This document shows positions 1 to 7,680 of a stretch of 42,170 nucleotides of DNA, piece after piece; positions within the stretch are counted from its first letter, which is position 1; each line of letters opens with the position of its first letter. The translations under genes were made by a program, and so were the position numbers. The notes below the pieces were generated by a model. The model saw only the letters and a program-made list of their open reading frames with translations, was not told the DNA's origin and ran no database searches. The DNA is from a bacterium (GTDB lineage: Bacteria; JAHJDO01): NCBI GenBank assembly GCA_030611945.1, contig JAUWOV010000004.1:1-42170 (forward strand), given 5' to 3'.

Positions 1-489
1 GATATTAAGTCAGCTAATATAACATATGAAATGTTTGAACGGATAACGGATCTGGATCCTTTATTTACCACAGCATATACATTTGGCGGATTGGAAATAT
101 CGCATCAGACTCCTGCAAAATCATTAGCGTTGTTTGATAAAGCCATTGCTCATAATCCAAATATAGATTGGCGTATACCTATGTTCGCAGGAGTTGTGAG
201 TATGCATAATATGAAAGATTATGATAGATCTGCTAAGTACTTTGCTCTTGCCTCAGAAGTAAAAGACAGTCCAATGTTTCTGAAAAGAATGCAGGCTCTA
301 GCAAAATCCAGAGCAGGGGATCTGGGCACTGCTCTGATACTGTGGGAAAGATTATACAACTCCACGGATTCTACTAGTGTGCAAATAGCGAAAAGAGAAC
401 TGGTTCGAGTTGCTGCAGAAATACTTAAGACTTCAACTGATAACAAATTAAGAAATAAAGCTGATAGAGCAATAAAAGAAATTCTGTAG
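1..489 (+). CDS. TPR-repeat protein, C-terminal part (5' end outside window)
   Basis: The frame is open from the first base of the window, so this is the C-terminal part (about 162 residues) of a longer protein; the ATG at 31 is probably internal. The visible sequence is helical, with tetratricopeptide-type spacing: 'PAKSLALFDKAIAHNPN' and 'DYDRSAKYFALASEV' resemble TPR A/B helices, followed by a third helix pair. TPR proteins are protein-interaction scaffolds; nothing here shows a specific function. The gene converges on the ABC ATPase gene, with only three bases between the two stop codons and no obvious terminator. Compartment and partners cannot be judged without the N-terminus. Confidence 0.65.
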   Translation, partial: DIKSANITYEMFERITDLDPLFTTAYTFGGLEISHQTPAKSLALFDKAIAHNPNIDWRIPMFAGVVSMHNMKDYDRSAKYFALASEVKDSPMFLKRMQALAKSRAGDLGTALILWERLYNSTDSTSVQIAKRELVRVAAEILKTSTDNKLRNKADRAIKEIL

Positions 490-492
490 CCC

Positions 493-1233
493 CTACAGAC
501 ATCCAATAAAGTCAGATACAAACTGATTGGCAGGGCGTGAGGTGATCTCGCTGTATTTTCCTGTCTGTTCTATTTTGCCTTTGTTCATTATGATAATCTT
601 ATCACTCAGAGTCTTAGCTTCATCCAGCATATAACTGACATACGCACTCGGAACACTTAGAGTTTTTATAATCTGTCTTAACTGCCGTTGTATTTCAAGT
701 TTTGTCATTGCATCAAGCGCAGCAAGAGGATTGTCAAATAAATAGGCATGATGTTTTGTTATTAAATATCTTGCAATATCTAACTTCTGCTGCTCGCCTT
801 TAGATAATTTATGCGGCATTTTACCCAATAGTTCCTTTTTATTAATACACATAAGATTTGTAACAGTTTTTACTCTCTCAGGTATTGTGTTTTTTCTCCA
901 TTTTCTAATTGCTAGAAAATAAGGGATAGAGAATTTACGTTTTCTCCACTTTTTATAGGAAAAATAATCTTCATATACTGTGCAAATAGGCCATTTATCT
1001 TTAGGAACATGATCCACATGAATGTTATCAATAAATATGTCTCCACTGTCAAAGGATTCTAAACCGGCAAGCACTTTTAGCAGATATGTTTTTCCGGACT
1101 CAGAGGGACCCATAACACACACAATTTCTCCTTCGTTAATTTCAAGACTAACTTTATCAAGGATAACTTTCTCAACTTCGTTTCCCTCTTTTAATACTTT
1201 CGAGACATCCTTTAGTCTTATATTCATAATCAA
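493..1233 (-). CDS. ABC transporter ATP-binding protein, catalytically degenerate
   Basis: A 246-residue ABC ATPase, closest in pattern to import-type (MalK/PotA-like) ATPases. Walker A is intact (GPSESGKT). The other catalytic motifs are altered. The Q-loop glutamine position reads 'VYEDYFSY'. The signature is LSKGEQQK instead of LSGGQQQR. Walker B is followed by Asn instead of the catalytic Glu (YLFDNPLAALD). The switch-loop His appears replaced by Tyr (AYVSYMLDEAKTLSD, where VTHDQEEAMTLAD is usual). ATP binding is plausible but hydrolysis is doubtful. No permease gene is adjacent. Translation could begin at 1233 or at the second Met (1227). It could be a regulatory or structural NBD partner, or a decaying gene; the reading frame is intact. 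Confidence 0.85.
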   Translation of the reverse strand: MIMNIRLKDVSKVLKEGNEVEKVILDKVSLEINEGEIVCVMGPSESGKTYLLKVLAGLESFDSGDIFIDNIHVDHVPKDKWPICTVYEDYFSYKKWRKRKFSIPYFLAIRKWRKNTIPERVKTVTNLMCINKKELLGKMPHKLSKGEQQKLDIARYLITKHHAYLFDNPLAALDAMTKLEIQRQLRQIIKTLSVPSAYVSYMLDEAKTLSDKIIIMNKGKIEQTGKYSEITSRPANQFVSDFIGCL

Positions 1234-1244
1234 AACCTTTTTTA

Positions 1245-1272
1245 ATTATAAGTTGAAAACGAAAAAACGCAA
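1245..1272 (-). promoter_or_regulatory. Possible promoter for the degenerate ABC gene
   Basis: On the minus strand a perfect TATAAT (1245-1250) lies 16 bases downstream of TTGCGT (1267-1272), a weak -35 match. A start near 1238 would leave a leader of only about five to eleven bases, so this call is tentative. It would be divergent from the plus-strand promoter in the same 115-base gap. Confidence 0.3.
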
Positions 1273-1284
1273 AGCAATTTTTAT

Positions 1285-1313
1285 TGGACACTAATGCTTA
1301 TATATACTATAAT
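1285..1313 (+). promoter_or_regulatory. Sigma-70-type promoter for the glmU-like gene
   Basis: TGGACA (1285-1290; five of six consensus bases) and TATAAT (1308-1313; perfect) are separated by 17 bases. The expected start near 1320 gives a leader of roughly 30 bases before the ATG at 1349, with a GAGG ribosome-binding element at about 1338. This is the best housekeeping promoter seen on the plus strand of the window. Confidence 0.6.
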
Positions 1314-1348
1314 TTTTCAATATATAACAATTACTACTGAGGCTGATT

Positions 1349-2779
1349 ATGGTCAATGATAATAAAAAAGCGCAGGAATATGCGTTGGAACATTCCGATA
1401 AAATTGATTATTCAAAGAACATTGTTTCAATAATCCTTGCGGCTGGTCACGGAAAAAGACTTAAAACAGAATCACAGAAAGTATTACACAAAGTATGGGG
1501 AATTCCTTCCATAAAAAGAATATCAGAATCTGCTAAGCAAGGTCTTACATGTAAAAATCAGATTATTGTTGTGGGACATAAGGCTATTGAAGTAATTGAT
1601 ACAATAGGCAAAACTAAAAATACAGTTTTTGTTTATCAGAATGAACAAAAAGGAACAGGGCATGCTGTAAAAACAGCTCTTGATGCAATTGGAAACAAGT
1701 TTAAAGGCAGTGTGTTTATCTTCCCCGGAGATATGTGTCTTATGGACTCGGACACGATCAGAAGATTCGCCAAATGCTTTGAGTCCCTGAACTCTGATAT
1801 GATGCTTGCTACCGGCATTTATGCCGGACCTCCCGAGTTAAATTACTATGGCAGAATATTAAGCAAAAATCATAGAATAATAGATCTGATTGAACATAAA
1901 GATATACTCAAGCTTACAAACAGCCAAAAGAAAGAGGAACTCTTACAGAATAATGAATTCAACTCAGGAATGTATGCTTTTAAAGTAAATAAGCTGATTA
2001 AACATATTAATGAGATAGGAACTAATAATGTCAAGAAAGAGATATATCTCACTGATGTGGTGAAGATCTACAACGAATTAGGTCTTTCAGTAGATGGTTT
2101 TAAAATAGAGAATCAGAATTTGATTATTGCTTTCAACAATAAAACTGTTCTTAAATATATGGAATCAGTTCTAAGGAAAAAATATTACGAGCAATTAAAG
2201 AATATAATAACTATTCAGGATGAAGAAAAATTCTTCATACATGAACAAGTAATAAAAGACATTATCAAGCAGGATGAAGAATATGGACCGCTGGATATTT
2301 CAGTAGGAGAAGATGTTTATATCTCAGGCGGCGTTAAGCTGAACAAAGGGGTTGCCATAGGCAGGCACACTGTGCTTGATGGCAATATTACACTTGGAGA
2401 AAACTCGTGGATTGATAAAAATGTCAATATTTCAACATATCCGAACCAAACACTAAAAATCGGAGAAAATTCCCGGATCCTGCAGGGAGATATTATTAAA
2501 GGAAATACTGTTATTGGCAAAAATGTCAGGATTGAATCCAGTGTTAATATAACAGGAAGCGACGAATTTCCTGTACGCATAAGCGATAATTGCTTAATCA
2601 AGGGAACTAGTTATATTTTTGGTTCAATAATAGAAAAAGATAACTGGATTGAACATTCTGTTCTCATAAAACAACGCGTATGCAGAACAATAAGGAAAGA
2701 TAGCAGCATACAAAAAGTTAAATATATTCTTCCTCTTCCCCAGGGAATTGATTCTCTCAACTCATTAGAGAAGAATTAG
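1349..2779 (+). CDS. glmU: GlmU-like UDP-N-acetylglucosamine pyrophosphorylase with degenerate C-terminal domain
   Basis: 476 residues. The N-terminal half is a sugar-1-phosphate nucleotidyltransferase: LAAGHGKRLKTE..KVLHK (residues 30-48), QKGTGHA uridine-binding motif, FPGD metal-site region, YGRI, NSGMYAF and EIYLTDV all match GlmU. This domain should make UDP-GlcNAc from UTP and GlcNAc-1-phosphate in the cytoplasm, for peptidoglycan and lipopolysaccharide. The C-terminal part (from about residue 310) has left-handed beta-helix hexapeptide repeats. The acetyltransferase residues of bifunctional GlmU (the His/Asn-Tyr-Asp segment before the last coils) are not found, and the protein ends in an unrelated basic tail. 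It is therefore probably a uridylyltransferase only. About 20 extra residues precede the core. The stop codon directly abuts the next ATG, so the two genes are probably cotranscribed. Confidence 0.82.
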   Translation: MVNDNKKAQEYALEHSDKIDYSKNIVSIILAAGHGKRLKTESQKVLHKVWGIPSIKRISESAKQGLTCKNQIIVVGHKAIEVIDTIGKTKNTVFVYQNEQKGTGHAVKTALDAIGNKFKGSVFIFPGDMCLMDSDTIRRFAKCFESLNSDMMLATGIYAGPPELNYYGRILSKNHRIIDLIEHKDILKLTNSQKKEELLQNNEFNSGMYAFKVNKLIKHINEIGTNNVKKEIYLTDVVKIYNELGLSVDGFKIENQNLIIAFNNKTVLKYMESVLRKKYYEQLKNIITIQDEEKFFIHEQVIKDIIKQDEEYGPLDISVGEDVYISGGVKLNKGVAIGRHTVLDGNITLGENSWIDKNVNISTYPNQTLKIGENSRILQGDIIKGNTVIGKNVRIESSVNITGSDEFPVRISDNCLIKGTSYIFGSIIEKDNWIEHSVLIKQRVCRTIRKDSSIQKVKYILPLPQGIDSLNSLEKN

Positions 2780-4231
2780 ATGCGAGAAAATCTATCCATT
2801 CTTATAACATTAATCGTATTGATCTTGTGTCTGATTGTTATCAACAATCATCTATCAAAAAAAATTAATTTTGCTCTGCTTATAGAAACCAGCCAAAAAG
2901 AAACAGAAGGTTACTTGCGGCCATATATGTCCAAACGGGAGCAAATAAAAGAGCTGAGGGAATTCATTAAAAAGCATCCTCGCACCCCAGAAGTAATTGA
3001 TAAATACATTGAGCTTGGCAAAATCTTTGAGCAAATAAAATCAGGACGACATGCATATTGGACATATAAATCTGCTATTAAAAAAGAGAGAGACAATCCT
3101 GAAATTATAAAAATTTACCTGCTTCTTATAAACTCAGTTAAAGATAAAAAATCAGTTTTGTTCAAAGTTTATCGGGATGTGAGTAAAAGATTTCCTGATG
3201 ATAGGCGTCTGGCAGATGTATACAATAAATACGCTAAAATGCTGGAGGAGAGAAAACAAAAAGAGGAATCTCTGAAATTTTATAAAATAGCCGCAAAATA
3301 TGCCTCAAGAAAGGAACAGCTAAACATTCTAAAAAAGTCTGCAAAAGTATATCTTGGATCAGGAGACAACCAAAAAGCGCTTGAAGTCTATAATAAGATA
3401 CTTAAGGACTTTACTGATATAGTAAAAGATAAAGCGCAGATTTTAGAACAAATAGCTTTGATTGATTTCCATGTCGCCAAATCAGAAGAAAACCTAGGTA
3501 GGTCAATTGCTGCAATTAAAATATATAATGATATTATAATCAAGACTCCTGACACAATCTGGGCAAAAAACGCGATGGGAGAGCTCTGGATACGCGACCG
3601 TTCTCTCAAATGTCCTAAACGAGTATATATTGCAAAAAGAACTTCCTCGCCGCCTAAGATAGATGGATATCTATCTGATACATGCTGGAGCAAAGCGCAA
3701 AAAGCTGCTGATTTTATTGATTACAAAGACAAGACGAAAGTATCTCAGCAAACTATCGCTATGGTAAGTTATGATGATAAAAATATATACTTTGGTTTTA
3801 TTCTTTATGAAGAAAATCTATCAAAGCTACTTATTAAAGCCAAAACCAGAGACGGCAAGGTTTGGAGTGATGACTGTATGGAGTTTTTTATAGATCCTAA
3901 TAGAGATTATCACAGTTACTATCATTTTTATATGAATCCAAATGGAATTTTCACAGATCAATATGCGCCTTACGGACGCAAGTCCTGTTCTTCGGCATGG
4001 AATGGCAAATGGCATGCAAAAACCAGAATCCACAAGTTAAAATATTGTTGGACAGCTGAAGTCAGTATTGATTACGCCTCTCTGAAGATAAAATCGCCTG
4101 TTTACAATACGGTCTGGGGAATAAACTTTAATAGAGCTCGCAGAGCAGGGAGTATTGAGGTTAGCTCATGGACATACACTGGCAAAGCTTTCCATACACC
4201 CGAAAGATTTGGATATTTAGTATTCAAATAA
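2780..4231 (+). CDS. Membrane-anchored TPR protein with C-terminal CBM9/DOMON-like domain
   Basis: 483 residues. One hydrophobic segment (about residues 5-23) with a short start suggests an uncleaved signal anchor and an extracytoplasmic body. Residues about 55-270 are helical TPR-like repeats (for example 'KALEVYNKILKDF'). Residues about 283-483 read as a family 9 carbohydrate-binding-module-like fold: PPKIDGYLSDTCWSKA, YDDKNIYFGF, DDCMEFFIDPN and a closing 'ERFGYLVFK' are hallmark positions of the CBM9-like group that binds sugars or haem. It starts on the base after the glmU-like stop codon. A role at the cell surface in sugar or polysaccharide binding is inferred; no catalytic domain is present. 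Confidence 0.75.
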   Translation: MRENLSILITLIVLILCLIVINNHLSKKINFALLIETSQKETEGYLRPYMSKREQIKELREFIKKHPRTPEVIDKYIELGKIFEQIKSGRHAYWTYKSAIKKERDNPEIIKIYLLLINSVKDKKSVLFKVYRDVSKRFPDDRRLADVYNKYAKMLEERKQKEESLKFYKIAAKYASRKEQLNILKKSAKVYLGSGDNQKALEVYNKILKDFTDIVKDKAQILEQIALIDFHVAKSEENLGRSIAAIKIYNDIIIKTPDTIWAKNAMGELWIRDRSLKCPKRVYIAKRTSSPPKIDGYLSDTCWSKAQKAADFIDYKDKTKVSQQTIAMVSYDDKNIYFGFILYEENLSKLLIKAKTRDGKVWSDDCMEFFIDPNRDYHSYYHFYMNPNGIFTDQYAPYGRKSCSSAWNGKWHAKTRIHKLKYCWTAEVSIDYASLKIKSPVYNTVWGINFNRARRAGSIEVSSWTYTGKAFHTPERFGYLVFK

Positions 4232-4328
4232 TAGAATTCATCATCTCTACATCTAAAGAAAAAAACAAGCAGCTGGATTAATATTCTTGCTTTTCCTGCT
4301 CCCATATATTAGTATTATCCAGTATCGT

Positions 4329-4406
4329 GGTGGGTGTAGCTCAGTTGGCTAGAGCGTCAGATTGTGGTTCTGGATGTCGCGGGTTCGATTCCCGTCACTC
4401 ACCCCA
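4329..4406 (+). tRNA. tRNA-His (GTG anticodon)
   Basis: A complete cloverleaf. The acceptor GTGGGTG (4330-4336) pairs with CACTCAC (4396-4402). The anticodon stem TCAGA/TCTGG closes a loop TTGTGGT with anticodon GTG. The T-loop is TTCGATT. An extra G at 4329 faces discriminator C at 4403, the G-1:C73 identity pair peculiar to histidine tRNA. CCA is encoded (4404-4406). Confidence 0.95.
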
Positions 4407-4410
4407 GTCT

Positions 4411-4484
4411 GCGCCTGTAGCTCAGCTGGATAGAGCAGCAGACTTCGAATCTGAAGGTCGCCCGTTCAAATCGGGCCAGGCGTG
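4411..4484 (+). tRNA. tRNA-Arg (TCG anticodon)
   Basis: Four bases after tRNA-His. Acceptor GCGCCTG pairs with CAGGCGT (G1 to T72 wobble). The anticodon stem GCAGA/TCTGA encloses CTTCGAA, giving anticodon TCG for CGN arginine codons; the outermost pair of that stem is a mismatch. The T-arm GCCCG/CGGGC is perfect with loop TTCAAAT. The discriminator is G and CCA is not encoded. The next gene starts two bases after the tRNA end. Confidence 0.93.
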
Positions 4485-4486
4485 CT

Positions 4487-5257
4487 ATGAAGCAAAGTAT
4501 ATATAGTAGAATTGCAGACGCTCTGGATTATACAGGGGAAATCTTAATATTACTGGCAAAAACTGTATATTGGTGTAAATCAGCATTTAAAAACCTGAAA
4601 CCCATTGCAAAACAAATGCTGGAAATGGGCGTTTATACGCTTCCTATTACATCTTTAATGTCTCTTTTTACAGGAATGGTGCTCGCTCTCCAGACAGGAA
4701 CTGAACTTTCAAAATATCACATAGAGCACTTGATAGGGTCAATAGTATCAGCCTCCATGTGCAGGGAAATGGGACCTGTTCTTACTGGGCTTATAGTTGC
4801 AGGAAGAGTCGGCGCATCAATGACAGCAGAACTTGGAACAATGCAGGTGTCTGAGGAGATAGACGCGCTTAAAACACTGGCAATAAACCCTATCAGATAC
4901 CTGGTAATGCCTAGATTCCTAGCATGCATAATTATGCTTCCTATTCTGGTTATATACTCAGATTGCGTAGGCATGGCAGGAGGATTTATTGTATCAAAAT
5001 TCCAAATAGGCGTTGACACCAGTACATACCTAGACAGCATTAAAAACTTCCTGACAATAAGAGACGTATATAGCGGATTGGTAAAGGCATTTGTCTTTGG
5101 CATAGTTATCTCAATAATATCATGTTATCAAGGATTTAGAACCAGAGGCGGAGCTGAAGGCGTTGGTAAATCAACTACTGCCTCTGTTGTTATTTCGTTT
5201 CTATTGATTATAGTGTTTGATTACTTCTTAACCAGAATGTTTTTTCAAAAAAGTTAA
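4487..5257 (+). CDS. mlaE: MlaE-family ABC transporter permease
   Basis: 256 residues, the normal length for the MlaE/YrbE family of inner-membrane permeases that move phospholipids between the inner and outer membranes. It shows the family pattern: an amphipathic N-terminus, then LPITSLMSLFTGMVLALQTG, the conserved segment MCREMGPVLTGLIVAGRVGASMTAELGTM..EEIDAL around residues 90-125, and about five membrane segments, ending FDYFLTRMFF. It heads an operon with the PilZ-MlaF fusion (three-base gap), mlaD and an LptF/G permease. The start codon lies two bases past tRNA-Arg, so the ribosome-binding region would lie within the tRNA acceptor arm. A later start would remove the conserved N-terminal helix, so 4487 is preferred. 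Confidence 0.93.
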   Translation: MKQSIYSRIADALDYTGEILILLAKTVYWCKSAFKNLKPIAKQMLEMGVYTLPITSLMSLFTGMVLALQTGTELSKYHIEHLIGSIVSASMCREMGPVLTGLIVAGRVGASMTAELGTMQVSEEIDALKTLAINPIRYLVMPRFLACIIMLPILVIYSDCVGMAGGFIVSKFQIGVDTSTYLDSIKNFLTIRDVYSGLVKAFVFGIVISIISCYQGFRTRGGAEGVGKSTTASVVISFLLIIVFDYFLTRMFFQKS

Positions 5258-5260
5258 AAA

Positions 5261-6394
5261 ATGATAGGAATAGATAAGCTGGATGGAAAAATTAGTTTTC
5301 ATGAACGCAGAAGATATTCTCGTTTGCCAATTGAAATAAGTGTATTAATAAGCGCTGACCTTCCTGAACACACAGCCTTTTCACAGCAGGAAGAAAAAAA
5401 ATCAAAAGATATAAGCGGAGGAGGCATCTGTTTTAAGATGCAAAAACAGATAAAAACAGGTTCTCTAGTATACTTAAAATTACAACTTCCTGATGGTAAT
5501 AAAGAAGAAATATCTGCAAGCAGTATTATGAAATGGCAGAGAACAATAGTAACTTCAAATGGAGAAAAACATTATGAAACTGGTCTGGAATTTGCGCAAA
5601 TAGAGAAAAACGCAAGGCAAAGAATCATTGAATTTGTAAAAGTCAAAGAAATAATAATTAATATTGTTGACCTGCACAAAAGTTTTGGAGATGAAAAGAT
5701 ACTACAAGGCGTCAATCTTAAAATCAGACGCGGAGAGACCATTGTTGTTATTGGATGCAGCGGATGCGGCAAGACCGTACTCTTAAGACATATAATTGGA
5801 CTTATAAAACCGGATTCAGGTATACTGGAAATTGACGGAGTTGACATTGCGAGAATTTCAGACAATGAGCTTGATAAAATTAGAAGAAAATTCGGCATGC
5901 TTTTTCAGTCTGCTGCATTGCTTAATTCTCTTACTGTTGAGGAAAACATAAAATTGAGCTTACAAGAGCACACAAATCTGAGCGAAGAAGATATGAATAA
6001 AATAGTCAAAAATAAGCTTGGCATAGTTGGATTAGACGGTACTCAAAATTTAAAACCCGCTGATCTAAGCGGAGGTATGAAAAAACGGGTTGGGCTTGCA
6101 AGAGCAGTTAGCATGGACCCTGAAATTATGCTTTATGACGAACCAACAACCGGACTTGATCCGGTTAGAGCAGATTCCATTAATAAACTTATTTTAGAGT
6201 TTGAGAACACACTGAATACGACATCAATAGTAATAACTCATGATATGGTAAGCGCATATCAGATTGCAGATCGTATAGCAATGTTATATAATGGTAAGAT
6301 TATTCAGGCGGGAACTGTTCAGGAAATCAAGAATACAGACAGTCCCGTTGTCAAACAATTTATTACAGGAAGTAATGTGGGACCTATAACTTAA
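5261..6394 (+). CDS. mlaF: PilZ domain fused to MlaF-type ABC ATPase
   Basis: 377 residues, about 120 longer than normal MlaF. Residues about 12-126 form a PilZ domain: the arginine motif ERRRYSRL (R17xxxR21) and D50-I-S52-G-G-G55 match the two-part cyclic-di-GMP-binding signature RxxxR...(D/N)xSxxG, and 'HYETGLEFAQIEKNAR' is a typical closing strand and helix. Residues about 131-365 are an MlaF ATPase: Walker A GCSGCGKT (165-172), MLFQSAALLNSLTVEENI, signature LSGGMKKRVGLARA, Walker B LYDEPTTGLDP and the switch histidine in VITHD. All catalytic residues are present. The two halves are in one uninterrupted frame. It lies three bases after mlaE and is followed by mlaD. Cyclic-di-GMP control of the lipid transporter is an inference from the fusion. 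Confidence 0.93.
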   Translation: MIGIDKLDGKISFHERRRYSRLPIEISVLISADLPEHTAFSQQEEKKSKDISGGGICFKMQKQIKTGSLVYLKLQLPDGNKEEISASSIMKWQRTIVTSNGEKHYETGLEFAQIEKNARQRIIEFVKVKEIIINIVDLHKSFGDEKILQGVNLKIRRGETIVVIGCSGCGKTVLLRHIIGLIKPDSGILEIDGVDIARISDNELDKIRRKFGMLFQSAALLNSLTVEENIKLSLQEHTNLSEEDMNKIVKNKLGIVGLDGTQNLKPADLSGGMKKRVGLARAVSMDPEIMLYDEPTTGLDPVRADSINKLILEFENTLNTTSIVITHDMVSAYQIADRIAMLYNGKIIQAGTVQEIKNTDSPVVKQFITGSNVGPIT

Positions 6395-6406
6395 CGGAGG
6401 TATATT

Positions 6407-7663
6407 TTGAATACTGAAAAGAAGGTCGGGATAGCATTTTTTGTAGGCATTGTATTGCTTATGGCTCTAACATTCTGGGTTGGGAAAATCAGGTTGTTTG
6501 AAAACGGATATATAATAAAAGTCAACTTCAGCCAGATAGGCGGACTCAAAAAAGGAGATACGGTAACATTGGCTGGAATGAAAGTAGGACGCGTTGAAGA
6601 CTTTGATATAAAGAATAATAAAATACAGGTTTCTTTGTGGATAAAAAAAGAAACAATACTCAGGCAAAACTCTATATTCAGCATTAATGACGTAAGCCTT
6701 ATGGGAGGTAAATACGTTGCTATTACAATGGGAACTACAGATAGCCCTGTTCTAACATCTGGTAGTATTCTTGACGGCGCAGATTCCTATCAGCTAAATC
6801 AGCTCTTTACCAAAGCTGGAGAAATATCTGATAGCATTGGGAAACTTGTTGAGAAAATTGAAAAGGGAGAGGGAACAGCAGGAAAACTCTTAACTGACGA
6901 AGAACTTTATAAGAATACTTCTGAGTTTATGAAGTCAGCAAAGGAAACATCTGATAAAGCGCAAAAAATTATTGATGAATTTGAAGGAATTGGGACAGAA
7001 GCAAAAGAGACAATTAAAACAATTAAGAAAATCGTAAAAAAAATTGACAGAGGAGAAGGCTCTATCGGCAAACTAATTTATGACGAGGAGTTGTACGATG
7101 AAGCTAAAAAAACTATGAAATCAGCAAAAGCTGCCTCTGAAGACGCAAAAAATGTTCTTGGTAAAATGGGTAAAATAAAGACATGGTTGTGCGGCGAAAG
7201 TGTATATTCTGCCAGAGAGGGAGCTTTTAGAAACAAAGGCTATATAAGAATTGAACCTGCCGAGGATAAATATTACATTGTAGGAGCAAGCAAGCTGGGC
7301 ACAGGTAATTCAAAAGATGAGAGACGCGAAGTTGAGTATGATGTGCAGCTTGCATTAAAATTCTTTGACAATAACCTGACAGTCAGGGGCGGGCTGATAA
7401 ACTCAGGCGCAGGACTTGGAGCAGATTACACGCTTCAAGATAAAAAAACCACTATCACAGTTGAAGGACACAGCTCTGTTTACAGCTCTCCATTCTTTCT
7501 TAGAACGAATCTGAGCTACAGAATATGGGAAGATAAAAATTACTATGTAATTGCCGGAGCAGAAGATATTCTGGACAGCCCTTCATTCATAGCAGGTATA
7601 AAAATAGAATATAATGACCAGGATCTCAAATACCTTGTTGGCTTAATGGGCGCAGCAAGATAA
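6407..7663 (+). CDS. mlaD: MlaD-family (MCE domain) lipid-transport protein with C-terminal beta-rich domain
   Basis: 418 residues, TTG start chosen because GGAGG lies at 6396-6400. An N-terminal membrane anchor (KVGIAFFVGIVLLMALTFWVG) is followed by the MCE domain (GYIIKVNFSQIGGLKKGDTVTLAGMKVGRVEDF). The helical stretch at about residues 130-270 contains a twice-repeated element, KGEG(T/S)xGKL(L/I)xDEELY, spaced by coiled helices as in other long MlaD proteins. The last ~130 residues are predicted beta-strand rich with alternating aromatic residues (YYIVGASKLG, YLVGLMGAAR). MlaD passes phospholipids between the MlaE/MlaF complex and the outer membrane; the added tail may contact the outer membrane. 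It follows the PilZ-mlaF gene by 12 bases. Confidence 0.92.
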   Translation: MNTEKKVGIAFFVGIVLLMALTFWVGKIRLFENGYIIKVNFSQIGGLKKGDTVTLAGMKVGRVEDFDIKNNKIQVSLWIKKETILRQNSIFSINDVSLMGGKYVAITMGTTDSPVLTSGSILDGADSYQLNQLFTKAGEISDSIGKLVEKIEKGEGTAGKLLTDEELYKNTSEFMKSAKETSDKAQKIIDEFEGIGTEAKETIKTIKKIVKKIDRGEGSIGKLIYDEELYDEAKKTMKSAKAASEDAKNVLGKMGKIKTWLCGESVYSAREGAFRNKGYIRIEPAEDKYYIVGASKLGTGNSKDERREVEYDVQLALKFFDNNLTVRGGLINSGAGLGADYTLQDKKTTITVEGHSSVYSSPFFLRTNLSYRIWEDKNYYVIAGAEDILDSPSFIAGIKIEYNDQDLKYLVGLMGAAR

Positions 7664-7680
7664 CACCCTTATTTTTTCCT

